Below are positions 12,309-25,296 of a stretch of DNA of 64,000 bases, in pieces (within the stretch, counting starts at the first letter, position 1; each line of letters starts with the position of its first letter). Source of the DNA: Ailurus styani (Eukaryota; Chordata; Mammalia; Carnivora; Ailuridae); the NCBI GenBank assembly GCA_002007465.1, contig LNAC01001913.1, positions 1,165-65,164 on the forward strand, read 5' to 3'. The translations under genes and the position numbers were made by a program. The notes beneath the pieces are model-generated. The model worked only from the letters and a program-made list of their open reading frames with translations, searched no databases and was not told the origin of the DNA.

Positions 12309-13256
12309 CAAATTGCATTATCTTATTCAATCCTTGTGGCATTATGTCAGAGTCACATATCTATCAAGTCATATATCTATCAAGAAGGAGTGCTAGGACT
12401 CAATTCTTTCAAGTGTCAAATTCATCTTGTTTTCTAATTTATAGTTACTATGGGACTAGTAGATACTAAATGTTACTTTGTGCTGCTTTGATCTGATTGT
12501 TTGATTTTTTAATTGACCCCATCCCCTGAATCCATAAAGAAAGAAAAAAAAGTAACACTTGATACATAGGAACTGGTCTGATGCTCACAACTAGGTCTTA
12601 TGCATGCTACTTCAAGCTGGACTGTCACTAAAGACTAGGCCTTTTTCTCTTTTTGGAGAAGATCACAGAATATTAATACCACACAAGATCACTTTGAGGC
12701 CATAATGGAGTAAGAACAAAACAAAGTCACTGTGCAATTCAACTATACAGAACACCGTATGTCTCCCTCTCTCTCAGCTAAAATGAATGATTTTTACGTG
12801 TTTACCAATTATAGCTTTAATCTCATCTAGCCTGCCCTCCTTATAGATAAGATTCAATGAGATACCAAATCGTAGAACTGCCCTAGCTTTCGGATAGCTC
12901 TCAATCTAGAGGGAATCACTGCTTCCTTAGACCTGCCCCCAAATTATGCAACCTAATCCCAAAAGTTGTAATATGTTCTTTCTAACACCCTGTTTCTGAG
13001 ATGTTCCTTTGATGTATATTCTCCCTCACTGCAACAAGTAGTAATCCCAACTTGTTCAACTACAAGTGTGTTCTTGAATAGAATTAACACCAGACTCTCA
13101 TGATGGACAGGGCCTACTTTGCAGTCTACTGCTTGCTTAGACTATGTAGTGAGCAGTTACCCTAATGTAAGTGGTTATATAGAGCCTTCTCTCATCATAC
13201 CAGTGCTATATGAGATGGAATCCTGAGTTTCTTAATGAACATTTAATCTTGATTTA

Positions 13257-13458
13257 CTTTTTAAGAGATTTTATTTATTTATTTGAGAGAGAGAGAGAGA
13301 GATAGAGAGAGATTGCACAAGCCAGGGGAGGGGTGGGGGGAGGGAGGAACAGACTTCCTGCTGAGCCAGGAGCCCAATGAGGGACTCAATCCCAGGACCC
13401 TGGGATCATGACCTAAGCTGAAGGCAGACACTTAATTGACTGAGCCACCCAGGTGCTC
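13257..13458 (-). mobile_element. CanSINE
   Basis: Antisense copy with an expanded GAGAGAGAGAGAGATAGAG tract and a G-rich GGGGAGGGGTGGGGGGAGGG stretch in the pyrimidine (reverse-strand) region. It ends in GAGCCACCCAGGTGCTC. The target duplication TTTAATCTTGATTTA is exact at 13242-13256 and 13459-13473. Confidence 0.96.
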
Positions 13459-13473
13459 TTTAATCTTGATTTA

Positions 13474-15230
13474 AACTTCTGGATGTCATCAGTTATAGTT
13501 CCATAGTTGGGTCTCTAGAGAAGAGGGTCTCAGAATGGGAAGGTAGGGTTAAAATACGTAATGCTGGACATGTTGGAAAACTTGGCATATGGTTTTGTCT
13601 CTGTTGGAAGATAGCATTGTGATCACAGTGAAGGTTAGGACAATAGAGGTCTGTGAGGGTCCTTGTAGCTCTAACATTTGGTGATTGAAATCCACTATGG
13701 GGATGTCATCTCCTCTCCCTAGCAGGTAATACCATGTAACTGAAGAGTTTTGTGATCTGAGTCACCCAAAATGTTTGATTTCAAAAAGATACCTGAAATA
13801 TATGAAGGTATAGTTTGTAATTTTCTTCACGAATATTTTTAGACTGATGGCTAGCAAAACTGCTTCTGGTGTAAAAGCAGACATTGTTAAAATGTACTAA
13901 GAACCAGGTAAATCTGCAGGAACTCTCTTAGCTTTGTCTCCAGAGAACCAGTGCTAATAAGTAAAATTAGTCATTTTTATTTAGGAGACATAAGAAAGCA
14001 TATGGTTGCATGCTGTACCAGCTGTCATAAAGTTCTGGAGAAAAGTATTGCTCACAAAGCTTCCAGGGAAAGTGTTTCATAAAATATTTTAACCTTTATA
14101 GCTTACAAAGCCAATTTGCTTCCTTTATTCATAAACTGTATTTTTGGCCTAAATTCTCTTTAACAACAAAGGTTTAGCAGGAAGGAAAACACACAGCTAG
14201 GAGAAAAATAAGTGGGCTGCCTTCTAGTGGAGGACCTGTCATATATTGATTTTTAATGGTGCTAGGATTTTCATGTGAGTCTAAAATGGCTGTAATGAAA
14301 TATATTTAGAGATTTGTTTTCAAGTAAAATAAATGTAAGTTCTAGAAAGCTATGCTCCACTGTTTAACCTTCATGCATAATATGAATCACAATGGTAACC
14401 ATATTATACACATACTTTATATGCATACTTTCAAAATCCTTACTCATATGCAAGAACCTTTCATCTTTTGGCCTGCCCTCCCTTATCATTATTGAACTAT
14501 ATGTGTGTGAATGTAGAGTCTAAAGATCTTCCATTTACTGTAATTTATTCTTCTTCAGTTTCTCTGTTCTTTTGCATTTTCACTTATTTTTTTAAAATTT
14601 CTTTGTTTATTCACTTTATAGATCCAGGGTGTTTTTTTCCTTTTCCTCTTAGTTTTTCATTAGAAGAAGCCAGACTTATAAAAGAAAGTACAGGGTTCAA
14701 AGAAAGCCTAGAATCAGAGATTTATAAGTTTATATGTGAGACCCCATCACTGAAATTGTGGTTGGCCTCCTGTTAAGAAATGTATAATAAATCATGAGAA
14801 TAGATTAAGAAAATTCAAACAGAAAAGATAGTGGAATTCTCAAAAACTAAGAGTAGAAATTGAGTAGTTACATATATATGTTTATACAGATAAATATTTG
14901 GAAGGTATTAATTAGAAAATCTATTGATTTTGCTTGTCTAAATTGCAAACTTAGTGTTTGGGTTGTCAAAACAACTTGAATATATTTGTTCTTTGAAATA
15001 ATTTTTGGTTATTAAATTATAGAAGGGTTTTAAATAATTTTTACCACACATTACATAGGGGCCATATGTCTTTAGTTTCCTTAAAACAAAATTACATTTC
15101 ATTTCTCATCTTTTTCATTATACTAAGACTAAAGTACAATTTTTCACATTTTGCATGATATATTGTCCATAAATCTATCAGATTATGCTTTTGTTAAATA
15201 GTTGAACTTTGCCATTATCTCAGTGGATCA
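13474..15230. other. Unique AT-rich sequence, no gene recognised
   Basis: No recognisable repeat or exon. The 102-codon frame at 14468-14776 is hydrophobic because it runs through T-rich DNA, and no domain is visible. Confidence 0.5.
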
Positions 15231-15234
15231 AGAG

Positions 15235-15540
15235 CAGTGGTTCCCAAAGTTTTAAGGGTAAAGATTTCTTGTATGTATCAAAATAGTTCCTAGGACTATC
15301 TCCCTTCGCTTTTGCCAAGAAAATAGCTATCATTTTTTATTTTTCTCTTATAATGCCACATAGCTTCTATTAGTTATTATTATAATTAGCCTTTCATTAA
15401 TAACCATAAAAACTTCTGCATATAACAAAAAATAGTAGCACATATTATTCAGTTAGCAGATTAGTGTACACATGAACTGACAAGTTCTTTTAAGAACTAA
15501 TTAGTGTCTATGGTACTCAGATTGGGAAGCACTGGTTTAA
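15235..15540. mobile_element. Possible non-autonomous hAT-type transposon relic
   Basis: The ends form imperfect inverted repeats: CAGTGGTTCCCAAAGTTT on the left, and CAGATTGGGAAGCACTGG on the right, whose complement starts CCAGTGCTTCCCAA. The ~300-bp interior is AT-rich and non-coding. This matches the CAGTGGTTCTCAA-type ends of Charlie/MER elements. The interior was not assigned to a family. Confidence 0.5.
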
Positions 15541-15860
15541 AACTTGACACCCTAAATTGTTAACTCCTTGCTTTTGCTGATTTAATTCCTAAAGCTGTTT
15601 ACAGGACTTCCTCTCTAAATTTGACCCTGTAATTTTAGATGGGTTGTAACTAAAATGACAGTAGTATGGAATAGCAGTATTGATCACCCTCCTTCTGTTT
15701 TTGCCTTGAACTTGTTGTGGGAGGTAGGTATGGGAAGGATGGCCCAGATAGTGATTAACAGGGAATGGTGAAGGTTGTGTACTGTGTGTGGCTGTGTGTT
15801 TTGAGCTGAAGCAGGGTATTTCCTGCCTAAGAGAAAATGAGTTGAAAAGAACAGGGTTGG

Positions 15861-16064
15861 GGCGCCTGGGTGGCTCAGTGGGTTAAAGCCTCTGCCTTTG
15901 GCTCAGGTCATGATCTCAGGGTCCTGGGATTGAGGCCCGCATCGGGCTCCCTGCTCAGCAGGGAGCCTGCTTCCTCCTCTCTCTCTGCCTGCCTCTCTGC
16001 CTACTTGTAATCTCTCTCTCTGTGTCAAATAAATAAATAAAATATTTAAAAAAAATAAAAAAGA
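15861..16064 (+). mobile_element. CanSINE, mustelid-type head
   Basis: The head GGCGCCTGGGTGGCTCAGTG is followed by GGTTAAAGCCTCTGCCTTTG, CTCCCTGCTCAGCAGGGAGC, a CT-rich tract and a long AAATAAATAAATAAAATA tail. The exact 17-bp duplication GAAAAGAACAGGGTTGG (15844-15860 and 16065-16081) and near-intact body suggest a young copy. Confidence 0.98.
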
Positions 16065-16081
16065 GAAAAGAACAGGGTTGG

Positions 16082-18460
16082 AGTGCCAAGAAAGAATCTA
16101 TGGAGGATAAGTTAGAGTTTACACCTCGAAAAAGCACAAATACTAAGTCCAAAGATAGAATCAGTGTCAGGATTGCAGAACCAAATGTTTAAGAGTCAAA
16201 TTTGGAAAAGACTGGAGTAAAGAGAGGAGCAAGTATGATACTGCTTTTTATTCATCTACTTCTGAAATTGATCCAGATTTGGCTGTTTATTTTTAATAAA
16301 TGGTGAAGGGGTAATTGGCTTACTATGCAATATTTTCCATTTAGTATCCCAAAGTATATATACTTAGCTCTAATTAGAAGCCAGAAGGTTAGTTTGTTTT
16401 CCTTTTTATAACTGAAAGTTCTAACATTGGTTTTGTTTTATCATAGGAAGCAAGATAATAGGTGTTTGGACTGGAAAATCCATCTCCTGATCCACAATAC
16501 TCAAACCTACATTTTTTATAGGTTTTCTAATATAAATTAAATAGTTTACTTCTTCTTAAACTCTCTCCTATGGGTTTTCCTTCCCACAGACAAACAATCT
16601 ATTTTCTATCTATAGACGGTACAAACAGCAGCATCTAACTGTCATGTGGGTATATGATGCTGGGCATCAGGGGATTCTGTTTAAATTAGTGATCACTACT
16701 CTGATCCTTCTTTCCTGGTGTAAAAGCTAAGGAAGGCTCAGATGAGCTCCATAGGGCTGGAGCAGGAGTTAGGAGCATTTCTTGTGATATGTTGTGCCAG
16801 TGGTTGAATACCAAACCATCTGAATGTCTAGGGGCAAACCTAGAGAAATGAGTATAAATGGGACAGTAGAGCAAGAAGGCGTATGTTCTTTACTGCATAA
16901 CTTATCACAGTATTTCATATGATAATAAATTGTGACTCTCCTAGATAAGGATAGGTTATGCCCTCTTTTCTAAATGTATTTGATCATTGATTTTGAATAT
17001 TTCTAAGTGTGTGGTGATATCTTGCTAGACACTAATGCTCCATGGAACATGGTTTGGAGAATGTTTCCTTAATAGAAATAAAGTTTAAAACATAAGTTCT
17101 GCTTACTATGCAGTCACATTATTTTTGAATATAGAGTGGTAGATTTGCTTTAGAATAAGCAGAGCAAAAATAATGTTATTTAATTTGCTAAGGTCTGCGA
17201 AATGATATGGCATATCAGTATGATGTACTAAAAGTGAGATGGTTAGATTTGTACCATTTCAGAAAATTTCAGGTCATAGGGAGCTAGGATGGGGCCACAG
17301 TGGAAGGAGAGACACCCTTTGGCCACTGTGGCCATCAAGGCCTGATCTATATTAGTGTAAATAGAAACCCAAATCTACTTTCAAACAAAGCCTAAGTAAT
17401 AGCAGTGACTTTTCATATTATTCACTTCTTAAATTCAGATTAATTCCTTTCCTTGAGGTGCCACAAAACATTTTAAAGTCCAAATGTTCTTTTTGTGCTC
17501 AACTCTCTGCCAGTGATTGTGTTTTTCTAACACAAGAAAAATTATGTGTTTACATTAAAATGCACTGCTTACAAGTCCTCTTTACATTACTCACACCAAT
17601 GGGTCTTGAGGTACTTTTCACTTTGATAATTTACAAATGTCATACATAGTCTTATTCACTTCTCTTTAGTCACCTTTTAAGGACAAAAACTCATCTTATT
17701 TAGAGTTTAACTTGTGAGGTGGTATGTTTAGTTTTCTGAATTAATGTCAGTGTGTCTTAGTATGCTGAGACATCTGTTCAGAGCACTGGTCACCCTCTCA
17801 TCCAGTAAATTTATACTGCTAGACCTGGATTCTCCTTTTCTTTTCTAAGGAAGTCATAGTTGACTGCAGGCAAACTTACCAGTTGAGACTATCATGTCAT
17901 TAAGTCTGTCTTCACATTGTGGAGACAATATTTTGTCTTCTTAATATTTTGCAGGATGGAAGAAGAGATAGCAGGTACAAATAGCTCAATTTTAATGACC
18001 TTCCTTGAACAAGTTCTGTATCTGAGGGTCTGTGGCCAGCCTCGTAAGAAAGCAGATCTGCTACAAAACCAGTTTGATTTGAGGTGTGTTGCTAAGGGTC
18101 TCTACTCATTCCAATACTTGGCATGATACCAGCATTTCTTCTATTGGGGAATTTATTTCTTTGGAACTTAAAGATTTCAGTCTCCCAAAAGATTTTTACT
18201 AAAGTATAAATACCCCAAAAATAAATGGTATGATGAGGTGTCTTACCATCTAATAATTTAGCAGATTTGAGTTTGACTTTCAGAGGAGCAAGGATGCATC
18301 CAAGTATTGTAAGACCTGAAATTTACACAGTTAAGAAGAGGGCTCTTTAAGAAAATAGAACAGATATTAACTAACAAAAAATTAGGCAAAAGGTTTTGGA
18401 AGGGATTCTGGCAAGTTAGAGGCCCTAAAGCTTCATTAGCTTTGTGGTACTTCCTCATCT
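16082..18460. other. Unique AT-rich sequence, no gene recognised
   Basis: No exon or repeat identified. A TTTTGCAG followed by an open stretch near 17950-18020 looks superficially like a splice acceptor but has no supporting protein similarity. Confidence 0.5.
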
Positions 18461-18464
18461 GGTG

Positions 18465-18606
18465 TAGAGTAGTGATTAAGGTGCATTGGAAGGCCCACCC
18501 TTTGAGATTCAGTTTCAGTAGATTTGAGTGGGAGCCCTGGAAACTTGGATCCCAGTAAAGTCTGAGGTATATACCTATATACCACAATTTGAGAAACATT
18601 GTCCAG
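18465..18606 (-). mobile_element. MER5-like hAT-Charlie relic
   Basis: The blocks TTTGAGATTCAGTTTCAGTA, GGGAGCCCTGGAAACTTGG and CACAATTTGAGAAACATTG match the reverse orientation of the relic at 1295-1433. The element is diverged and non-coding. Confidence 0.55.
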
Positions 18607-19384
18607 AAAATTAAAGCATGGAGTTAGGCTCCTGAGTATAAAGACCTTGAAATCTAGGGAAATGAGAAAGTAGGAGGAGGCCAAAGATAACTCCTAAGTA
18701 AGGTAATAGCTATATGGCTCCAGAACCATTTCCACAATCACCATTACCACATATGGCTCCTTCAGGCTTGTTTTCCTCTGTACTGAATATACAAATTCTT
18801 TCAGATGTCCACATAGTGAATGTAACCCACAAAACATCTCAATTTAGTGAATTTACTTACTGCATCTATTTCTTTTGCATAATCAGGATAAAGCAATGTG
18901 AAATGCAAACTTTTCTCATAAAGAAACATTTTTTATTATTGAAATGAAGACCCATATGCTATTATACAGTATCTACCTTTCTTAGAAAATTTCATGAAGG
19001 ATAGATCAGATCTCTGATACTACTCTCTGCAAGGGGAGTCCTATACTTATATATAAAGGTGAGATGATGAATGATTGGACAGGAAGAGGGACAGAAGGGC
19101 AATGTCCCTGACTGTGGTTGAAGATGTACTCTCCCATTCTTGGAAAACTGGATCAACAGAGCTATTAGGAAACTCACACTAATATTTGGGGTAGCAGGAT
19201 AGCAATCATAGTTATTTGCTTTTGGATCATAACTATTAAAAGTTAGATGGATATACAGATTGATTTATGTTAAAATAATATAATAAAATGTATATTATAG
19301 AATACAAGTGGTGGGTATATGGGTAACTAAAAAAATTAAAACATACCTTCCAAACACTAAATGCTTCATATATATTACCTTATT

Positions 19385-19532
19385 TATGTGATATAGATGT
19401 TAATAGTCTCATATTACAGATGTGGAAATTTAACCTTGGAAAAGCCTTCCTAAATACATACAGTTAATAAATAGTTGAACTATGATATGAACTTAAGTTT
19501 GTCTGACTCCCAAAGTTTATCATAAGTGAAAG
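19385..19532 (-). repeat. MIR SINE relic
   Basis: The antisense MIR core is visible as TATTACAGATGTGGAAATTT, TAAATAGTTGAACTATGATA and GTCTGACTCCCAAAG, the usual order on the complementary strand. Confidence 0.55.
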
Positions 19533-19734
19533 TATTCGATCCTTCTCAGCTCTTATATCCCTAAGTACTGAACTTCTCCCAGCTGGAAAATAATCATGCT
19601 TAATTAAAGAAATATTTCTGTTTAGCTGGTGTCATAGTGAGAGCCATGTTTGATGAGAAATTGTAGTTACTGGACACTACCTTCATATGTTACTCTTATA
19701 CACAAATCTGAACTGCATGCTGTTCAGAGTCATT

Positions 19735-20102
19735 GTATTAGTCAGAGTTCTCTAGAGAAACAAAACCAACAGGATGTGTGTGTGTGTGTGTGTGTGTGTG
19801 TAAACAGATTTATTATAAGGAAATCAATCATATGATTATGGAAGTTGGCAAGTCCAAATTTTATAGTGTGAGCCGACAGGCTGGAGATCCAGGAGAACTG
19901 ATGGTGCAGATGAAGTCCAAAGGAAATCTTCTGGAGAAGTCAAGGGGGGCTGGTCTTTTTGTTCTATTCAGGCCTTCAACTAATTGGATGAGGTCCACCC
20001 TGATTATGGAAGACAATCCACTTTACTCATAATTCAATAATTTAAATGTTAATCTCATCCAAAAACATCCTCCAAATTGACACATAAAATTAAGCATCAC
20101 AG
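19735..20102 (-). repeat. Ancient mammalian interspersed repeat with internal (TG)n
   Basis: The left end GTATTAGTCAGAGTTCTCTA, internal AGGCCTTCAACTAATTGGAT and right end TTGACACATAAAATTAAGC are recognisable as a widespread old mammalian repeat (its other strand ends TTAATTTTATGTGTCAA). I do not assign the family name. The (TG)n tract at 19772-19801 is an expansion inside the element. Confidence 0.6.
19772..19801. repeat. (TG)n microsatellite
   Basis: About 15 TG units in a row, inside the ancient repeat at 19735-20102. Confidence 0.95.
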
Positions 20103-21434
20103 CCACTTAAATCATGGTCATCCCTTTTTCATTGTGGAGGTCTAGCTCTGGGTAGGGCAATGAGCCTCCAGCCATCCACTGGAGTCAGGTGCCTGGAATA
20201 CAGAAACTTTCTATAGTTGGCAGAGACCATCTGCTCCTCTTTTTGGGTATTCAGAAACTACCCAGCAGAAGTAGGTCCTAAACTCCTGAGTGATTTCTGT
20301 CCATGAGATCACTATGATAAGCATAGGCATGCTTCCCATCAGTCACAGCACTGAGATATCAATAAGACTTTTTCTGAATTCCTATTTCTTCCTCAAGCCA
20401 AGTACGATTTATCTTCCCTATCTATAGAATATCACTTTATTTTTTACATTTGTTGTGTTGTTCATCAAATTAAATACTCTAATATAGGTAGTTTTAAATA
20501 GGTTTTATGTTCACCTCTCCTTCCCCCTGCAACAGCCACTAATTTATCAGCCACTTGAGAGCTGGGTTGTGTGTGTCATTTATTTCTATGTCTCTCATTG
20601 CATCTAGCCAATGGGCCTTACTCATATTATGTGTTCAAAGGATATTGGTTGAAATTACTTGGAACGTATTTGTGGGACTCCAGAGTAATACTGGCCAGTG
20701 CCTATTTGAAGAAAATAGAAAGACACAGTTCTTACAAGCTACAGCCTGACAATCAGAGCACTGCCATTTTTAATCTTGTTCTTTTAGCTCCTCCTACTGG
20801 AAGGTAGCAAAATCTCTTGGCTATAGGATTACTTGTATCATGACTGCCAGAAACAACAGGAACTACCACCAAATTAAACACAAACACTTTGTAGGAATTA
20901 TATATATTTTAAGCTTTTTTAGATTTATAGCTGGGTCCTAAATTTCTAACATGTCTATGTAGCCTCTTTTAGAAGCAACTTGGATTATTTTGGGAAGGAG
21001 ACTTAATCAGATTAATATCGACACGAACTGGGGCATTCCTTACAAGCAGGGAGTCAAGAATAGTAAGAGAGCTATTTGGCTATTTCTTAGAACTTAAGTG
21101 GGGTGAGGAACAAACATCTTTCCCCATTTCCCTGAGCTCCATCCTGCACTGCAGCCCAGCAGGGACCAGTGAATTGCTGCAGCATGCCTCTGGCCTTGTA
21201 CATCTTCCACCTTTCCCTCTTAGACCTCAGCAGTACTTTCTGCTTTGGTCCAGACAGGTAGGTCAGTTTGTTGCAGACTGCCTGACTGCTTAATGTGGCT
21301 TAAGAATCCCTTAAGTTTATGCTTTTAGAAGTCTATATTTTAGATAAAAGACAATGTTTTGGATTTTCACATTTCTCTATAGAAATCATAGCCTCTTCTC
21401 TTTAATCCCAAATTTTTGAGGGACTGTCTAGTTA
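20103..21434. other. Unique sequence, no gene recognised
   Basis: No repeat, RNA gene or exon recognised. The short overlapping + strand frames at 20555-20807 carry no motif. Confidence 0.5.
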
Positions 21435-21445
21435 TTATATATGAA

Positions 21446-21635
21446 TTTTTTTAAAGATTTCATCTATTTATCTGACAGAAAGAGAGCACAAGCAGGGGGA
21501 GCAACAGGCAGAGGGAGAGGGAGAAGCAGGGTCCCCACAGAGCAAGGACCCCAATGCTGTCTAGATCCCAGGACCCCAGGATCATGACCTGAGCTGAAGG
21601 CAGATCCTTAATCCACTGAGCCACTCAGGAACCCC
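21446..21635 (-). mobile_element. CanSINE, diverged
   Basis: Antisense copy with tail TTTAAAGATTTCATCTATTT and end GAGCCACTCAGGAACCCC. The flanking TTATATATGAA and TTATGTATGCA are a worn target duplication. It is more diverged than the GGCGCC-headed copies. Confidence 0.9.
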
Positions 21636-21639
21636 TTAT

Positions 21640-23230
21640 GTATGCATGTTTAATGACTCATACTCCTAGGATTTTGAATTTGTTCTTAACAAAATTCTTT
21701 TATAGAATTTTAGAAATAAAATTGTTCTTTTATGGAATTTTAGAAATATTAAAAATAATGTAATAAGCTTTTCAATGTCTGCTTTCAAAAGGTTGATTGC
21801 AACAGTTTTTTTTAACCAACTTACGCACAGAACAGCGCATTTCCCAAATGTAATGTATAGAGGGTAAAAATCTTCAAATGGAAAAATTTTCCTTCTTTTC
21901 TGTGAGGAAAATAATTAATGATTTGACCACTGATCCATACCAGTGAATGAATGTGATGCCCTTAGTTTTTCTGAAGTTATGCACAACTTGTCTACCCAGC
22001 TTCATAAACTATGGAATAGGCTTTATGGAGAAAAAAAATCTAAGAGTGAATGTTATAACATAAATCAGCTCTAGCTACAAATTTGATGTAGTGTTTGTTG
22101 GAATTGACAGCAAAAGGCAACATTAAACCATATACTAGTACTGCAGTGGTTTCATCTCATCCCATTGCAACTACGTGACTTGGAATATATTTGTGTTTTC
22201 ATTTTATTTCAGTGCATCTGAGCAGACAACATGGCACCTTTTGAGACATGACATAGGTTTGAAGCAATATAGTTTATACCTGTGCAGTGCAACTCATTAG
22301 AGAACCAAGGGGGTTAGGACTTTAGTCTCACTACCTGGAAACATAAAACATAAAATCATATTATAGGGATATATGTATGGTTGGCTCAGTTAACTGGAAC
22401 TTCTCCCTTCCCTCTTCTAGTTGTATTCAGCTTTGTCAGGTTCTCTTCTGTGCTTTTGGACAAGCCATATGATTTAATTTCCTACTCTTAGATTAATTAT
22501 ATGGGATTTGATTATACATTGCTAAATTTACCTAAGAGTTAAATATGTATTCTCCTCTTCATTTAATCTAGTGATTTCACATTTGATTACCATGAGATAA
22601 TTAGAGATGGAATTTCTGTGGTTGGTGGTGAATGCAATCAACAGTTAAAAAGTTTTGATATAGATTATTACATCCACATATTTATTGGAGAAAAATAATA
22701 CAAACTAGGAGTGGTATTTTTTTTCAGGAAGAAAACACATAATTTGCTAAATCTCTTTGATCCTGAAGCTTTTTTGAAAACAATGGAGGAGGAAGAGATA
22801 CTATTTACTTACTTCTGTGTATTATTTGTTCCAATGCCCATGTGTGATACTTAACATTTTTCCTATGTGTGCACATAAGTTGTTATGTTGACAACTGGTT
22901 TAACAAAAAATGTATATAAGCATATGTACTATTGTTATTTGTATTAATGACTAAGTTATAACCACACAATTGAGCATTTTGTCAAGGTGTGTTTGAGGGT
23001 CCTGTTGGGTTCTCTTGTATCTGAAGAAGGCTTTCTTTCTGGACAGTTAATTAGTACTTGTCAGGGAACACAAGTCTGTTGGCCTGGATAATAAATCCAT
23101 CCTTGGACAAGTGATAGATTGGAGTCTGTCTAATTGACAGCTATCTATAACACATAGCCTATACATGATAGAGTAAATTTCAGATTGAAAAATGCTACCT
23201 GAAAACTAATAGCTAATATGGAATTGTAGT
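21640..23230. other. Unique AT-rich sequence, no gene recognised
   Basis: I see nothing that resembles an exon, RNA gene or known repeat. Confidence 0.5.
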
Positions 23231-23231
23231 T

Positions 23232-23995
23232 TAGGGGAGGAAAATAATTTTTTCTCTACCCTTCTGAGTCCTTAGCTGAGACCAACCCCTATAGTAAAAT
23301 ACAAATTAATAAGAAAAAAAAAGCAAACAGAAGTTTGATAGCATGTATAACTCTTGAATACGTGAGATATACCCACAAAAACTGAGTAACTCCCTGAAAT
23401 GGCTCAGGCTACCACCTTAAATACCATTTCCAGCTAAGGACAAAAGAAGAAGTTGAGGGAGAGGGGACAGTTATGGGAGGTTACCAGAAAAAGCACAGTA
23501 AATAAGGGTAAGGTTGTTAGGCAGATTTAAGTCAGTGCCTTCTCCATTGACAAGAGTTTATGGAGATTGGAATCATTCTTCTTTTCCTGGTACAGAAAGG
23601 GAGACACCTTTACAAATGGAGATTTCCCTTGTAAATGAAAAAATATCTCCTACAAAAGAGTTAACTACTACTAAATTTTCAGAGCTAGTTTTCAGCAATT
23701 AGGTCTGCTGTTTCTTAAAAGCAATCAACTCAAGGGGCACCTGGGTGACTCAGTTGGTTAAAGGACTGCCTTCCTGTCAGGTCATGATCCTGGAGTTCCA
23801 GAGTTGAGTACCACATAGGTCTCCCTGTTTAGCAGAGTCTGCTTCTCCCTCTGACCCTCCCTCCTCTCATGCTCTTTCTCTCTCTGTCAAAGAAATAAAT
23901 AAAATCTTAAAAAAAATCAACTCAAAATAATCCTTATGTAAAAAAGAATTATTTTGAGATAGTATATTCTGCTGCCCTTCATAAGATAGGGAGTC
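23232..23995 (+). repeat. Unassigned dispersed repeat, copy 1 (interrupted by a CanSINE)
   Basis: Shares long collinear blocks with 57626-58150: AAATGGCTCAGGCTACCACC versus AAATGGCCCAAGCCACCACC, GCAGATTTAAGTCAGTGCC (identical in both), then AAATACCAT. Both copies have the same orientation. The CanSINE at 23734-23915 splits it. There are no coding signs. It could be an old LTR or a DNA-transposon relic, and I cannot name the family. Confidence 0.7.
23734..23915 (+). mobile_element. CanSINE, diverged
   Basis: The head GGGCACCTGGGTGACTCAGT and tail GAAATAAATAAAATCTT are clear, with an atypical middle (GGACTGCCTTCCTGTCAGG). The target duplication ATCAACTCAA lies at 23724-23733 and 23916-23925. 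It is inserted into the unassigned dispersed repeat. Confidence 0.94.
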
Positions 23996-24653
23996 TTAGT
24001 GCTTGTCTATATAGGTGTTGTGGGGGGAAAAGATGATTCCCTTTGATATGAGCTTTAAGTAGTCATGATTACTCTGGGAGGAGTTTGGACAAATCTGGAT
24101 CACTGTATTTGTAGGGGAGTATTTTACTGATGTGGGACTACAAGCAAATGGTCAAGAAAGGATTTTTGAGATGTTTTTGGTGCAAAAAGGTGATTTTATT
24201 ATAGCACAAGGACAGGACCAGTGGACAGAAAGAGCTGCAGTTTTGTTGTATGAAGCTGGCAGTTATATGCTTAGTGTTCAAGGGGGAGGGGAGGTGCAAG
24301 GAGTATTAGATCATAAATGTTTTCTTTGAATTTCTATTCATAAAACTACTTTCATAAGATTTCTCTGGTGCTTATCATTCAGCTCAATATTACCTATTGG
24401 TGAGATGTACAGAGACGGTCATGAGACCCTTTAAGAATGTAGCAATGGTGAACATTTTTCTGCTTTTATGCCTCATCATTACTTCTTCTGGTTAAATACA
24501 TCTGTTTATCTCAATCTCAGTCCTCAAATTTTGGTGAAGCAAGGAATTATCCTTTGAAATGTCTCATAACTTGAGTTTTTCTCTTCCTAGAAAGCTCTTC
24601 CCAAAAGAATTGGTTGGCTTTTCCTCACCTCCTAATGTTTCCTAGCATGTTAC

Positions 24654-25076
24654 TGTAGAGGCCATTTTCAGGCAAACATATTTGATCTATGGAGTGTAGA
24701 AAGGGCTCACAGCAATCACCTGGCTGAATACATACAGGCCCATCAGGTGACCCCCCTCAAAATAGCCACAGGCCCTAACTGACCAGTGGGCTACTTACAA
24801 CTAGGCACAGTTACCAAAACAGAAAAATTCTTTAGGTCGCCATGCCTCCTCATCTTCCCCCTTTAAAAACAGCCCCCATCCACTGCTTCATTGTAGACAG
24901 CCTCTCCTCTGCTGTCTTGCCCACTGGCCCCTTGTGCTGTATTCAATAAACTTTTATCTCCTTTGTTCTGCCTCAGGTGAATTCTTTCACCTCCCACACC
25001 ACTGGCTTCCACTGGATCATCAGCCCATATTTGGGGGCCCTCATCCTATTGGGAGAAGCCCCATTTAGACACCACA
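24654..25076 (+). mobile_element. Solo LTR of a class I-type endogenous retrovirus
   Basis: A 423-bp unit starts TGTAGAGGCCATTTTCAGG and ends GACACCACA (TG...CA). It is flanked by the perfect 5-bp duplication GTTAC (24649-24653 and 25077-25081). A weak TATA-like TTTAAAAACAG lies near 24862, and a polyadenylation signal AATAAA at 24945-24950 is followed by a GT-rich TTTGTTCTGCC. No viral genes flank it, so the internal region was lost by LTR-LTR recombination. The TTGGGGGCCC motif near its 3' end resembles leader sequence next to a Pro-type primer site, so the exact 3' limit of the LTR proper is arguable. Confidence 0.8.
24945..24950 (+). promoter_or_regulatory. LTR polyadenylation signal AATAAA
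   Basis: A canonical hexamer inside the solo LTR, with a GT-rich element about 20 bp downstream. Confidence 0.7.
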
Positions 25077-25232
25077 GTTACCTTTACATTGAAGGCTTGG
25101 AAAGCAATCCTATTTAAAGTTTCAACTTGTCCTACCATCACACACACATACAAGCGCAAACAAACCCACAGAATATCACTTTTCCTGCTTTATTTTTGTC
25201 TTTTTAACATATATCACTCCATAGAATATAAA

Positions 25233-25233
<1 letters not shown>

Positions 25234-25276
<43 letters not shown>
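25234..25276. repeat. (TG)n microsatellite
   Basis: About 20 uninterrupted TG units. It produces artefactual Val-Cys or Thr-His open frames on both strands. Confidence 0.97.
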
Positions 25277-25278
<2 letters not shown>

Positions 25279-25296
25279 TTGCCTGAATCCCCAACT

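Noticed and set aside
17917..18126. TTTTGCAG followed by an open stretch, suggesting an exon with a splice acceptor
   Set aside because: No polypyrimidine tract of good quality, no recognised protein similarity and no partner exons.
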